NCBI RefSeq assembly: GCF_022828475.1 | Contig: NZ_CP059557.1 | Span: forward strand, 5,999,470-6,063,469 | Length of the DNA: 64,000 nt | Reading direction: 5' to 3' | Source: Saccharopolyspora gloriosae | Lineage (GTDB): Bacteria; Actinomycetota; Actinomycetes; Mycobacteriales; Pseudonocardiaceae | Shown here: positions 26,117-34,787 of the stretch, one piece after another | Layout of the letters: each line of letters begins with the position of its first letter | Numbering within the stretch: the stretch's first letter is position 1 | Notes under the pieces: generated by a model | The model's input: only the letters and a program-made list of their open reading frames with translations | Databases searched by the model: none | Told to the model about the DNA's origin: nothing | Made by a program: the position numbers and the translations under genes

Positions 26117-26905
26117 GTGTCGGATGTACTGCTGACTCAGGACACCGGTGGCGTGCGACTGATCACGCTGAACCGGCCGGAGTCGTTCAACGCGCTCAAC
26201 GTCGAGCTCAAGCTCGCGCTCACCGCGGCACTGCGCGAGGCCGCCGCCGACGACGCGGTGCGTGCGGTGGTGCTCACCGGAGCGGGACGCTCCTTCTGCG
26301 CGGGACAGGACCTCAAAGAGCACATCAAGATGCTGGAGTCCGACGACCCCACTCCACTGCGGACGGTCGAGGAGCACTACAACCCGCTGATCCGCGCGGT
26401 GGCGACCATGCCGAAGCCGATCATCGCCGCGGTCAACGGCAGCGCAGCCGGTGCGGGCGCCTCGCTGGCGTTCGCCTGCGACCTGCGGATCGCGGCGGCG
26501 GACGCCAAGTTCCTGATGGCGTTCGCGAGCGTCGGGCTGTCCACCGATTCCGGCGCGTCCTGGACGCTGCCGCGCCTGATCGGCTACGGACGGGCGATGG
26601 AGCTGATGCTGCTGGCCGAACCGGTCGCGGCCGAGGAGGCGCTGCGGATCGGCATGGTCAACCGGGTCGTGGACGCGGGCCACGCCTCCGATGCGGCACT
26701 GGAACTCGCGGCGCGCATGGCGACCGGACCCACCAGTGCCTACGCGAGGATCAAGGAGACGATGCGGGCGGCCGCCGCGGAAGGCCTCGACGAGGCCCTC
26801 GACGTCGAAGCGGGCGCGCAGATCGAGGCGGGCAAGACCCACGATCACCGCGAGGCCGTCGACGCCTTCGTCGCGAAGCGCAACCCGAACTTCACGGGGC
26901 ACTGA
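26117..26905 (+). CDS. Enoyl-CoA hydratase/isomerase, PaaG-like
   Basis: 262 residues from GTG 26117 (preceded by GAAAGGGCGAGA). Crotonase-fold signatures: ITLNRPESFNALN, RSFCAGQDLKE (oxyanion hole) and AAVNGSAAGAGASLAFACDL. The Gly-rich second oxyanion site and LSTDSGASWTLPRLIG with Asp resemble PaaG, the ring-opening isomerase of phenylacetate degradation. No other paa genes are nearby, so the pathway is unproven; a general beta-oxidation role is also possible. Confidence 0.9.
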   Translation: MSDVLLTQDTGGVRLITLNRPESFNALNVELKLALTAALREAAADDAVRAVVLTGAGRSFCAGQDLKEHIKMLESDDPTPLRTVEEHYNPLIRAVATMPKPIIAAVNGSAAGAGASLAFACDLRIAAADAKFLMAFASVGLSTDSGASWTLPRLIGYGRAMELMLLAEPVAAEEALRIGMVNRVVDAGHASDAALELAARMATGPTSAYARIKETMRAAAAEGLDEALDVEAGAQIEAGKTHDHREAVDAFVAKRNPNFTGH

Positions 26906-26952
26906 GCCGGTCGGGGCCGTTCGTCCCGCAGGCGGGCGAGCGGCCCCGGCTC
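26904..26952. terminator. Bidirectional terminator between convergent genes
   Basis: GAGCCGG-T-CGGGGCCG and its complement CGGCCCCGGCTC form a long stem around an inner CCCGC/GCGGG hairpin. The structure begins inside the hydratase stop codon and ends inside the stop codon of the convergent SRPBCC gene, so it serves both. Confidence 0.75.
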
Positions 26953-27415
26953 AGCTCTGGGCGGTGCGGTATCGCGGGCAGAACTCGGCGAAGCGGCCCA
27001 GGGACCGCTGCAGGCCCCAGGTGAAGGCGGGGCGCACCACGGGCCACATCGCCCCGGTTCCCGCGGGCATCGAGAGGTCCTCCCACCACACGAACGTCGA
27101 CTCGTCGGACTCGCCGCGCCCGATCACCCGGAAACCGCCCTCCCCGGAGACCAGCGCTCCGGTGTGCCGCACCCGGCAGCACAGCGGCGCGCGCATCTCG
27201 ATGATCTCCATGGTGTCCAGGAAACCGATCCCGCGCAGCCCGGTGAACGCGGCCAGCGTCGTACCGCGGCCACCGTCTCCGCTGATCACGTGCACCGTGG
27301 TGCCCAGCATCCACTCGCCTTGCCGCGCCCAGTCCGTCGCCGCCGCCCACACCTGCTCCGGCGCGGCGCGCACCGGAACCTCCAGCCGAAGCTGCGCGTT
27401 GCCCACCCGCTTCAC
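26951..27415 (-). CDS. SRPBCC (START-like) family protein
   Basis: 154 residues from GTG 27415, which overlaps the upstream stop as GTGA. The fold is shown by LEVPVRAAPEQVWAAATDWA, then GRGTTLAAFTG, VRHTGALVSGEGGFRVIGRG and a C-terminal long helix. These helix-grip proteins bind hydrophobic ligands (polyketide cyclase/dehydrase-like). It is cotranscribed with the DivIVA-type membrane protein; the ligand is unknown. Confidence 0.85.
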   Translation of the reverse strand: MKRVGNAQLRLEVPVRAAPEQVWAAATDWARQGEWMLGTTVHVISGDGGRGTTLAAFTGLRGIGFLDTMEIIEMRAPLCCRVRHTGALVSGEGGFRVIGRGESDESTFVWWEDLSMPAGTGAMWPVVRPAFTWGLQRSLGRFAEFCPRYRTAQS

Positions 27416-27753
27416 TCCTCCCGGTCGACCGACCGGGCTCGCTGCAACTGGTCTCCCGCGATGTCCAGCTGCCGCTGCAGGACCGTCACCTGGCCGCGGA
27501 GGTCGTCGACCTCGTTGGCCAGCCGCTCCAGCGCCCAGTCCACCTCGGCAGCCTTATACCCACGCACGACCTGTTGAAACCGCAGCGAACGCACATCGGC
27601 ACCTTCGACGTCGACGGCGGGCAGTCTGGTCGGCGTCGCGCCGGGCGGTAGCGCCTCCAACTGCTCCCCGCGTCCGAAGACCAGGGCAGCGAGCAGGTAG
27701 ATCACCGCGGCGACCACGAGCACAACGAACAGGTAGATCAGCGCACTAGCCAC
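27412..27753 (-). CDS. Membrane-anchored DivIVA-domain protein
   Basis: 113 residues. One N-terminal membrane helix (YLFVVLVVAAVIYLLAALVF) is followed by a linker and the DivIVA lipid/curvature motif in the form LRFQQVVRGYKAAEVDWALE (F-x6-GY-x3-VD), then a short coiled coil. Such proteins mark poles or septa. Here the membrane helix replaces the usual membrane-inserting loop. A similar gene (Rv1209) lies in the same region of M. tuberculosis. Confidence 0.85.
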   Translation of the reverse strand: MASALIYLFVVLVVAAVIYLLAALVFGRGEQLEALPPGATPTRLPAVDVEGADVRSLRFQQVVRGYKAAEVDWALERLANEVDDLRGQVTVLQRQLDIAGDQLQRARSVDREE

Positions 27754-27872
27754 GGTCCGATCGTGGCACGGCCGCCCTGCTTCCCGGCAGCAGACCTCGG
27801 TGCGGCCCGGTCACATCCGGGTCCCGAACCGAGCGAGCACAGAACCGCACGTCAACGGCGCGCGTGTCGCCG

Positions 27873-28244
27873 TCACGGCTGAGCGGGTGCCTGCGTGGGG
27901 ATGATCTTTCCTTCGAGCACGCCTTCGATGGCCGAGGTGAACTCCCGCCACGCCCGGCGCTCCGAGCGCAGCGTCTCCATCCCGGACTGGGTGAGGCGGT
28001 AGGTCCGGCGCTGCCTGCCACCGACCGTGCTCCATGCGCTGCTCACGTATCCCGCTCGCTCTAAACGGCGCAGCGCGGGGTAGACGGTGCCCGTCGGCAG
28101 ATCCAGTGCACCGCCACTGCGCTGCTGCAACGCTTCGATGATCGCGTAACCGTGCAGCTGTCTGCCGTCGAGCGTGGCGAGCAGCAGAGCATCGAGGTGG
28201 CCGCGGAGCGCATCAGCCTTCACAGGTAGCGACTCTACGGTCAT
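27873..28244 (-). CDS. PadR-family transcriptional regulator
   Basis: 123 residues. The winged helix reads LDALLLATLDGRQLHGYAII, then LDLPTGTVYPALRRLERAGY and the wing GGRQRRTYRLTQSG, which is diagnostic for PadR. A short C-terminal helix suits dimerisation. PadR proteins repress efflux or catabolic genes; the target is not evident here. Confidence 0.92.
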   Translation of the reverse strand: MTVESLPVKADALRGHLDALLLATLDGRQLHGYAIIEALQQRSGGALDLPTGTVYPALRRLERAGYVSSAWSTVGGRQRRTYRLTQSGMETLRSERRAWREFTSAIEGVLEGKIIPTQAPAQP

Positions 28245-28559
28245 TTGCCACCACTGTCACCGTCTGGGCGCAAGGGGCCGTTGGTCCTTTCCCGATTCTT
28301 CTGCGGGTGAATTGGATCACTCACTCGGGCGGCGGGCGTCCTTCGCGGGCAGCGCTGCACTGATCGACCGCAAGGAAGGTTCGCAAGATCGCGGTTCGTG
28401 ATCGAAGCCGAGGAACCACAGCCCCGTTCGTGGGGCATTGCTCGGCCGAACGAGTGGACCGATTCACAAGCTACTCATCGCCACGGCTCGGCGGCCCACA
28501 CTGCGGATCATCAGACGCGCCCACCGGGCGCGTGCCGACGAGGAGGCACGGAGGTCGGC
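28245..28559. other. Intergenic 315 bp
   Basis: Between the divergent PadR gene and a hypothetical gene. In-frame codons upstream of 28560 are open to 28398 but lack a start with a ribosome binding site. A partial match to the hairpin arm (GGGCCGTTGGTCC near 28276) is the only notable sequence. Confidence 0.45.
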
Positions 28560-28928
28560 GTGCGCGACGACAGCGAACGACAAGCTCCCGGTTCGATCGA
28601 CGAACGGGAGGTCATCCTGCCGTCTCCCAGAGATCAGCTCGACTCCGATGCGGCGGCACAGCATCCCCTGTCCACCCGGTCGAGCCTCGATGACCTGCGT
28701 GTTCGCATCGCCGCGCTGGTCGATGCGGTGCACACCCTGCCTGCCACCGGGCTGGAGCTCGACGAGGCGCAGTGGCGCATCGACGAACTCTCCCAGGAGG
28801 TCAATCGCCCCTACCCGAGTCCGCCACGGGTGCGGTCGCGCTGGCTGCGGCTCGCACCGCTGCTGCGCGAGCTCGATTCGGCGCTGCCCGTGGCGGCGAC
28901 CGGGCACATGATCGACGACGCCTTCTGA
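28560..28928 (+). CDS. Conserved-looking hypothetical protein
   Basis: 122 residues from GTG 28560, with GGAGG 5 bases upstream. The product is hydrophilic; the second half (LDDLRVRIAALVDAVHTLP, LDEAQWRIDELSQEV) forms amphipathic helices and ends with WLRLAPLLRELDSALPV. No motif is recognised. Codon use is normal for the chromosome. It converges on folP2. Confidence 0.65.
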   Translation: MRDDSERQAPGSIDEREVILPSPRDQLDSDAAAQHPLSTRSSLDDLRVRIAALVDAVHTLPATGLELDEAQWRIDELSQEVNRPYPSPPRVRSRWLRLAPLLRELDSALPVAATGHMIDDAF

Positions 28929-28961
28929 CGAAGCCCGCAACGCGGCTCGTGCTGCGCTGCC

Positions 28962-29840
28962 TCAGGCCAGGGCGCGCAGCACTTGGCTCGGCGGACGGGT
29001 ACCGGCGACGGCGGCGACCATGTCCACCACGCGCCGCGTCGCCGCGACCTGGTGAGCGCGGAACACGCGCGCACCGCACCAGGCCGCGATGGCGGTCGCG
29101 GCCAGCGTGCCCTCCAGCCGCTCGGACACCTCGACGTCGAGGGTCTCGCCGACGAAGTCCTTGTTCGACAACGCCATCAGCACCGGCCATCCGGTGTCGA
29201 CGAGTTCCCCGATCCGGCGCACCAGCGCCAGCCCGTGCCAGGTGTTCTTGCCGAAGTCGTGCGTCGGGTCGATCAGCACCCCGGCGCGCGGCACGCCCAG
29301 CGACACGGCGAGTTCGGCGCGTTCCACCAGTTCCGCGGCGACTGCCGCGACCACGTCCGGGTAATGCACCCGGTACGGATCGGTGCGCGGCGGCAGCCCC
29401 CCGGTGTGCGAGCACACGACGCCGACGCCGAACTCGGCGGCGACCCGCGCCACCTCCGGATCAGCCCCGGCCCACGTGTCGTTGAGCAGGTCGGCCCCGG
29501 CTTCGCACACTCGCCGGGCGACCGTGCCGCGCCAGGTGTCGACGCTGATCACCAGATCGGGATGCCGCTCCCGGACCGCCGCGACGAACGGCACCACCCG
29601 GCGGGACTCCTCGTCGACGTCGACCCGTTCGCCCTGCGCTCCGGCGCGGACTCCTCCGATGTCGACGATGTCGGCACCGTCCTCGACCGCGGCGTCCACG
29701 GCCGCCAGCGCGGCCTCGGCGGCGAAGGTGGCACCACGGTCGAAGAACGAGTCGCGGGTGCGGTTGACGATGGCCATGACCAGCGCACGGTCCGCGGCCA
29801 CATCCTTACCGCCGAACCGCAACGCAGCCTGAGACGTCAT
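28962..29840 (-). CDS. folP2: Dihydropteroate synthase-like protein, FolP2 type
   Basis: 292 residues, TIM-barrel of the pterin-binding family. The pterin loops deviate from true DHPS: MAIVNRTRDSFFDRGA replaces the usual N-V-T-P-DSF, and the C-terminal loop is LSNKDFVGETLD rather than the S-R-K-x-F form. DIGGVRAGAQGE (usual GGxSTRPG region) also lacks the STRP residues. M. tuberculosis FolP2 (Rv1207) in the same neighbourhood is reported to lack DHPS activity, so a different pterin-related reaction is likely. A genuine folP1 should exist elsewhere. Confidence 0.85.
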   Translation of the reverse strand: MTSQAALRFGGKDVAADRALVMAIVNRTRDSFFDRGATFAAEAALAAVDAAVEDGADIVDIGGVRAGAQGERVDVDEESRRVVPFVAAVRERHPDLVISVDTWRGTVARRVCEAGADLLNDTWAGADPEVARVAAEFGVGVVCSHTGGLPPRTDPYRVHYPDVVAAVAAELVERAELAVSLGVPRAGVLIDPTHDFGKNTWHGLALVRRIGELVDTGWPVLMALSNKDFVGETLDVEVSERLEGTLAATAIAAWCGARVFRAHQVAATRRVVDMVAAVAGTRPPSQVLRALA

Positions 29841-29898
29841 GCCCCGATCCTGGCACGGCCAGGTTCATTCGGAATGACCTGCGTAGGTGTCCGGGACC

Positions 29899-30450
29899 TC
29901 AGCCGCAGGCGTCGAGTGCGGCGTCCACGTCGGTGACGATGGTGAGGGCGTCGAGGGAGCGTTGGGAGGCGAATCCGTCGGCGACGAGGCCGCGCACCCA
30001 GTCCAGCATCCCGCGGTAGTGCCCGTCCGGATCGAGGATCACCACCGGCTTGCTGTGCATGCCGATGTAGCGGGACGTCCACACCTCGAACAGCTCCTCG
30101 CAGGTACCGATGCCACCGGGCAGCGCGAGGAACGCCGAGGCGTGCGCGTCCATCAGCCCTTTGCGTTCCCGCATGGTGTCCACGACGAGCAGTTCGTCGG
30201 CGTCGTCGTCGGCGACCTCCCGGTCGACCAGGGCGCGCGGGATGACCCCGACCGTGCGGCCCCCGCCCGCGCGAGTCGCTCTGGCCACCTCACCCATCAT
30301 GGACACCCGGCCACCACCGGAGACGAGCGTCCAGCCGCGCTTGGCGACACCGGTACCGACCTCGGCCGCGAGGTCCAGGTACCACTGATCCACCGGGCCG
30401 GAGGCGCAGTACACGCACACCGCCACCCCGGTGGTCTCCTGCTCGCTCAA
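29899..30450 (-). CDS. LOG-family protein (TIGR00730), second copy
   Basis: 183 residues from TTG 30450, which overlaps the upstream stop as TTGA and has GGGAGGA 7 bases ahead; ATG 30465 is an alternative. Motifs: VYCASGPVDQWYLDLAAE, LVSGGGRVSMMG and the catalytic ALPGGIGTCEELFEVW (PGGxGTxxE). LOG proteins remove ribose 5-phosphate from nucleoside monophosphates, releasing bases such as cytokinins. It is the paralogue of the next gene and translationally coupled to it. Confidence 0.88.
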   Translation of the reverse strand: MSEQETTGVAVCVYCASGPVDQWYLDLAAEVGTGVAKRGWTLVSGGGRVSMMGEVARATRAGGGRTVGVIPRALVDREVADDDADELLVVDTMRERKGLMDAHASAFLALPGGIGTCEELFEVWTSRYIGMHSKPVVILDPDGHYRGMLDWVRGLVADGFASQRSLDALTIVTDVDAALDACG

Positions 30451-31223
30451 TGCGCGTCCTCCCATGCTTGATATGCCTCTTCCACGATGCGCACCGCATC
30501 CTCTACGTCGTCGGTCAGGTGCAGCAGGGCCAGGTCCTTCTCGCCGACCTTGCCGGACGCCAGCATGGTGTCCCGGACCCAGTCGTAGAGCCCCTGCCAG
30601 TAGGAACGTCCGAACAGCACAACGGGGAACTTGGTGACCTTCTTGGTCTGCACCAGGGTGAGCGCCTCGAAGAGCTCGTCCATCGTGCCGAAGCCGCCCG
30701 GCAGGCAGATGAACCCTTGGGCGTACTTGATGAACATCGTCTTCCTGGCGAAGAAGTATCGGAAGTTCACCCCGAGATCAACCCACGGGTTGAGACCCTG
30801 TTCGAAGGGCAGTTCAATGCCGAGCCCGACCGACAGCCCGCCCGCTTCGGAGGCGCCGCGGTTGACGGCTTCCATGGTGCCAGGGCCGCCGCCGGTGATG
30901 ACGGCGCAGCCGATGCCGGCCATCGCCGCGCCGAGCTCCCTGCCGACCTCGTATTCAGGGTGGTCACGCGGGGTGCGGGCGGAACCGAAGATCGTCACTG
31001 CGCGCGGCACCTCGGCGAGCGCGCCGAATCCCTCCACGAACTCGGACTGGATGCGCATCACCCGCCAGGGGTCGGTGTGCACCCAGTCGGTCGGGCCGCG
31101 CGAGTCCAGCAGACGCTGGTCGGTGGTCGTCGGTTCGTGCAGCCGGGAACGGCGCAGCACGACCGGTCCCCGTCGTTTCTCCTGCGGACGCTCCGCGCCG
31201 TTGAGTGAGCCCTCGATGGTCAT
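30447..31223 (-). CDS. LOG-family phosphoribohydrolase, Rv1205-like
   Basis: 258 residues with an N-terminal extension of about 70. Motifs VTIFGSARTP, GGGPGTMEAVNRGA and CLPGGFGTMDELFEAL contain the conserved Arg and PGGxGTxxE active site. M. tuberculosis Rv1205, in the same position beside folP2 and dapE, is a cytokinin-producing LOG enzyme whose product breakdown matters for nitric oxide sensitivity. The tight overlap with a second LOG gene is unusual and suggests distinct substrates or a hetero-oligomer. Confidence 0.9.
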   Translation of the reverse strand: MTIEGSLNGAERPQEKRRGPVVLRRSRLHEPTTTDQRLLDSRGPTDWVHTDPWRVMRIQSEFVEGFGALAEVPRAVTIFGSARTPRDHPEYEVGRELGAAMAGIGCAVITGGGPGTMEAVNRGASEAGGLSVGLGIELPFEQGLNPWVDLGVNFRYFFARKTMFIKYAQGFICLPGGFGTMDELFEALTLVQTKKVTKFPVVLFGRSYWQGLYDWVRDTMLASGKVGEKDLALLHLTDDVEDAVRIVEEAYQAWEDAH

Positions 31224-31453
31224 GGGACGAGGGTAAGCACCTCCGGAAGAACGGAGGGTTCCCCGCCGGTGACCACGCGGTGCCGACCTGGGAGACGGCC
31301 GGCCGCACCATTCGATCTGGCCTTGTTGACCTGCGACGGAACGATTCGGAGGGGTGGACTCGGGGCGTACCGTGAGCAGTACGACGACCCGACTGGTGCC
31401 CGTCCGGCGCAGGTCGGCGGCACCGAGGCCGCGGATCCAGGTTGGGGGCCGCC

Positions 31454-32407
31454 ATGCTCATCGAGCTGCTCGTCATCGTTCTGGTCATCGCCGTGCTCTG
31501 CGTCGGCTCCGCCACGAGGATCATCACCCAGTACGAGCGGGGTGTCGTGTTCCGCTTCGGCAGGTTGCAGCAGTCGGTGCGCGGGCCGGGCCTCACTTTC
31601 ATCATCCCGGCCGTGGATCGGCTGCGGAAGGTGAACCTGCAGATCATCACCATGCCGGTGCCCGCACAGGAGGGCATCACCCGCGACAACATCACGGTGC
31701 GGGTGGACGCGGTGGTGTACTTCAACGTCACCGATCCGGCGCGGGCGGTGGTGAACGTCGAGGACTACCTGTTCGCGATGGGCCAGGTCGCCCAGTCCTC
31801 GCTGCGGTCGATCATCGGCAAGAGCGAGCTCGACGACCTGCTCTCCAACCGGGAGCGGCTCAACGAGGGCCTCGAAGTCATGATCGACAGTCCTGCGCTG
31901 CACTGGGGCGTGCACATCGACCGGGTAGAGATCAAGGACGTGTCGTTGCCGGAGTCGATGAAGCGGTCCATCGCCCGGCAGGCCGAGGCGGAGCGGGAGC
32001 GGCGTTCCCGAATCATCGCCGCCGACGGCGAGTACCAGGCCTCCCGCAAGCTTTCCGATGCCGCGGACGTCATGGCCGACGCCCCCGCCGCGCTGCAACT
32101 GCGCCTGTTGGAGACGGTGGTGGAGGTCGCGGCGGAGAAGAACTCGACGCTGGTCCTGCCGTTCCCGGTGGAGCTGCTCCGCTTCGTCGAGCACGCCCAG
32201 ACCATGCAACAGGCCCAGGCCACGCAACAGCCCCAGACCTCGCAACAGCCTCAGGCCCCGCAGCAAGCCGAGGCCGCACCGGAGCAGGAAGAGCCCGTCG
32301 TTCAGGACTCGATCGCCCAGGTCCCGGAGCCCGCCGGCGCACCCGATGTCGAGGGACTGCCCCCGGTGCACGACGCCAGGATCGCCCCTCCGCAGCACAC
32401 CACCTGA
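31454..32407 (+). CDS. SPFH/band 7 (stomatin-like) membrane protein
   Basis: 317 residues from ATG 31454. One N-terminal membrane helix (LIELLVIVLVIAVLCVGSA), then the SPFH domain: TQYERGVVFRFGRLQQSVRG, GITRDNITVRVDAVVYFNV and LPESMKRSIARQAEAERERR. The last 70 residues are Gln-rich (repeated QQPQ/QQAQ) and acidic, of low complexity. Slipins form membrane-bound cages that organise microdomains and often partner with NfeD proteases; no nfeD is adjacent here. Confidence 0.91.
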   Translation: MLIELLVIVLVIAVLCVGSATRIITQYERGVVFRFGRLQQSVRGPGLTFIIPAVDRLRKVNLQIITMPVPAQEGITRDNITVRVDAVVYFNVTDPARAVVNVEDYLFAMGQVAQSSLRSIIGKSELDDLLSNRERLNEGLEVMIDSPALHWGVHIDRVEIKDVSLPESMKRSIARQAEAERERRSRIIAADGEYQASRKLSDAADVMADAPAALQLRLLETVVEVAAEKNSTLVLPFPVELLRFVEHAQTMQQAQATQQPQTSQQPQAPQQAEAAPEQEEPVVQDSIAQVPEPAGAPDVEGLPPVHDARIAPPQHTT

Positions 32408-32415
32408 ACTCGACG

Positions 32416-33492
32416 TCAGCGCAGGAAGCGGGTGAGCACGTCCGCGCAGTGGCGGATGTCCGCGGTGGGCACGTTCTCCTGCTGGGTGTGCGCCAGCGTC
32501 GGCGAGCCGGGGCCGAAGTTCACCGCGGGCAGGCCTCGCGCGGCGAACCGGGCGACGTCGGTCCAGCCCAGCTTCGCCACCGGCTCCCCTCCCGCCGCCG
32601 CGACGAGTTCGGCAGCCGCGGGCGAGCCCAGTCCCGGCAGCGCGCCACCGGAGGCGTCGACGACGGTCACGTCGAATCCGTCGAACACCTCGCGGACGTG
32701 GGCTTCGGCTTCGGCGAGGGACTTGTCGGGGGCGAAGCGGTGGTTGACCGCGACCACGCACGAGTCGGGCACGACGTTGCCCGCCACACCGCCTTCGATC
32801 CGCACCGCCTGCAGTCCCTCGTGGTACTGCAGTCCGTCGATCACCGGTTCGCGCGGCGTGTAGTCGAGCAGCCTGCGCAGGATCGGCTCGGCCGCGTGGA
32901 TGGCGTTGTCCCCCATCCACGCGCGCGCGGTGTGCGCGCGGGTACCGCTGGTGCGGATCTCCACGCGCAGCGTGCCCTGGCAGCCGGCTTCGATGGTGGC
33001 GTTGGAGGGCTCGCCGACGATGGCCAGATCACCTTCGAGCCACTCCGGCAGTTCCCGTTCGATCCGGTTGAGCCCGTTGCGCTCGGCTGCGATCTCCTCG
33101 CAGTCGTAGAACAGGAAGGTGAGGTCGTGGCGCGGTTCCGGCAGTGCCGCCGCCACGTGCAGCAGGACGGCGTCGCCGCCCTTCATGTCCACCGTTCCGC
33201 AACCGTGCAGCACCTCGTCGTCACCGGAGCCGGTCCGATGCGATGGCAGGTTGTCGTTGATCGGCACCGTGTCGAGGTGCCCGGCGAGCAGCACCCGCGA
33301 AGAACGCCCCAGATCGGTGCGGGCCAGCACCGCCTCGCCGCTGCGCACGACTTCCAGGTGCGGCGCCTGGGTGCGCAACGCGTGTTCGACGGCGTCAGCG
33401 ATGCGCCGCTCTTCACCGGAGACGCTGGGAATGTCCACCAGCGCGGCGGTCAGCTCGACGGGCTCGGCACGGAGATCCAGGGGCGCGGTCAT
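32416..33492 (-). CDS. dapE: Succinyl-diaminopimelate desuccinylase
   Basis: 358 residues, M20 dizinc hydrolase. Metal and catalytic residues appear in [34 protein letters not shown] and [11 protein letters not shown]; the last His is in [10 protein letters not shown]. It removes succinate from N-succinyl-LL-diaminopimelate in lysine and peptidoglycan synthesis. Divergent from dapD across about 205 bases, so the two are likely controlled from one region. Only 8 bases separate its stop from the convergent SPFH gene. Confidence 0.95.
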   Translation of the reverse strand: MTAPLDLRAEPVELTAALVDIPSVSGEERRIADAVEHALRTQAPHLEVVRSGEAVLARTDLGRSSRVLLAGHLDTVPINDNLPSHRTGSGDDEVLHGCGTVDMKGGDAVLLHVAAALPEPRHDLTFLFYDCEEIAAERNGLNRIERELPEWLEGDLAIVGEPSNATIEAGCQGTLRVEIRTSGTRAHTARAWMGDNAIHAAEPILRRLLDYTPREPVIDGLQYHEGLQAVRIEGGVAGNVVPDSCVVAVNHRFAPDKSLAEAEAHVREVFDGFDVTVVDASGGALPGLGSPAAAELVAAAGGEPVAKLGWTDVARFAARGLPAVNFGPGSPTLAHTQQENVPTADIRHCADVLTRFLR

Positions 33493-33698
33493 CCGAAGCA
33501 GGCTACCCGGCCGCCGACCGTCGCCGCCGCGCCGACACGAGAGTGATCAACGCCACTAGAACAGTCCACGATGGACACTACGGGCGGCGGAATTCGCCGC
33601 TGCGGTGGGCGATCGTCCGATCACGAAGCGTGCTCGTGGTCTCGGAGGAGCCGACCCCTGGAGGGCGGTGCCGAAGTGCGCCGATTACCGTTTTTCGC

Positions 33699-34685
33699 AT
33701 GAGCTCGCAGACACCCGACCCGCAGACCACCGGCGCCCACGGCGTCGGCCTGGCCACCGTCACCAACGACGGCACCGTGCTGGACACGTGGTTCCCCACG
33801 GTCAAGCTCGGCGAGCCCGGCGAATCCCGCACCACCCGGCTGACCGCCGAGGAAGCGGTGAACTCCCTGGGCGCGGCCGGGGCGGCGCTGCTCGGCCGGG
33901 ACGACGCCCGCGGCGTGGACGTCGTCGCCGTGCGCACCGAGATCGGCAGGCTTTCCGACGAGCCCGCCGACACCCACGACATCTACCTGCGCCTGCACCT
34001 GCTCTCGCACCGCCTGGTGCGCCCGCACGGGCAGAACCTGGACGGCATGTTCGGGTTGCTGTCCAACGTCGTGTGGACCAACCACGGCCCCTGCCCCGTC
34101 GAAGGGTTCGAGGCGACCCGGATGAGCCTGCGGGCGCGCGGCCCGGTCACCGTCTACAGCGTGGACAAGTTCCCGCGCATGGTCGATTACGTGACGCCGT
34201 CCGGCGTGCGCATCGGCGACGCCGACCGAGTGCGGCTCGGCGCGCACCTGGCAGGCGGCACCACCGTGATGCACGAAGGCTTCGTGAACTTCAACGCGGG
34301 CACGCTCGGCGCCTCCATGGTCGAGGGACGGGTCTCGGCAGGCGTGGTCGTCGGGGACGGCTCCGACGTCGGCGGCGGCGCCTCGGTGATGGGCACCCTC
34401 TCCGGCGGCGGCAAGGAGATCATCTCCATCGGCGAGCGCTGCTTGATCGGCGCCAACGGCGGGATCGGCATCACCCTCGGCGACGACTGCGTGGTGGAGG
34501 CCGGTCTGTACGTCACCGCGGGAACCAAGGTCACGCTGCCGGACGGCACGCTGACCAAGGCTCGGGAACTGTCCGGTTCGAACGGACTGCTGTTCCTGCG
34601 CAACTCCGACACCGGAGCCGTGGAAGTCCGGCCGCGCTCCGGCGGCAAGGTGGAGCTGAACGCGGCGCTGCACGCGAACGACTGA
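33699..34685 (+). CDS. dapD: Tetrahydrodipicolinate N-succinyltransferase
   Basis: 328 residues from ATG 33699. N-terminal domain, then a left-handed beta-helix of hexapeptide repeats ([57 protein letters not shown]). Actinobacterial type DapD, forming a trimer. It makes N-succinyl-2-amino-6-ketopimelate from tetrahydrodipicolinate, the step before DapC. A perfect 14-bp hairpin follows the stop. Confidence 0.95.
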   Translation: MSSQTPDPQTTGAHGVGLATVTNDGTVLDTWFPTVKLGEPGESRTTRLTAEEAVNSLGAAGAALLGRDDARGVDVVAVRTEIGRLSDEPADTHDIYLRLHLLSHRLVRPHGQNLDGMFGLLSNVVWTNHGPCPVEGFEATRMSLRARGPVTVYSVDKFPRMVDYVTPSGVRIGDADRVRLGAHLAGGTTVMHEGFVNFNAGTLGASMVEGRVSAGVVVGDGSDVGGGASVMGTLSGGGKEIISIGERCLIGANGGIGITLGDDCVVEAGLYVTAGTKVTLPDGTLTKARELSGSNGLLFLRNSDTGAVEVRPRSGGKVELNAALHAND

Positions 34686-34691
34686 CCCGTT

Positions 34692-34721
34692 CGGTGCCGG
34701 TCGCGCACGCGACCGGCACCG
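34692..34721 (+). terminator. Hairpin terminator after dapD
   Basis: CGGTGCCGGTCGCG and CGCGACCGGCACCG form a perfect 14-bp stem with a 2-base gap (functional loop larger), starting 7 bases after the stop. No U-tract. Confidence 0.75.
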
Positions 34722-34787
34722 TTCCTCCGGCGATTCGACCGCCTAACGACGGGGGTTCACCGGCTTCGAATCGGTGACACTGGTGGC

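Noticed and set aside
34740-34775. tRNA-like GGTTC...GAATC text
   Set aside because: No acceptor stem or anticodon arm can be formed around it; no tRNA was found anywhere in the window.
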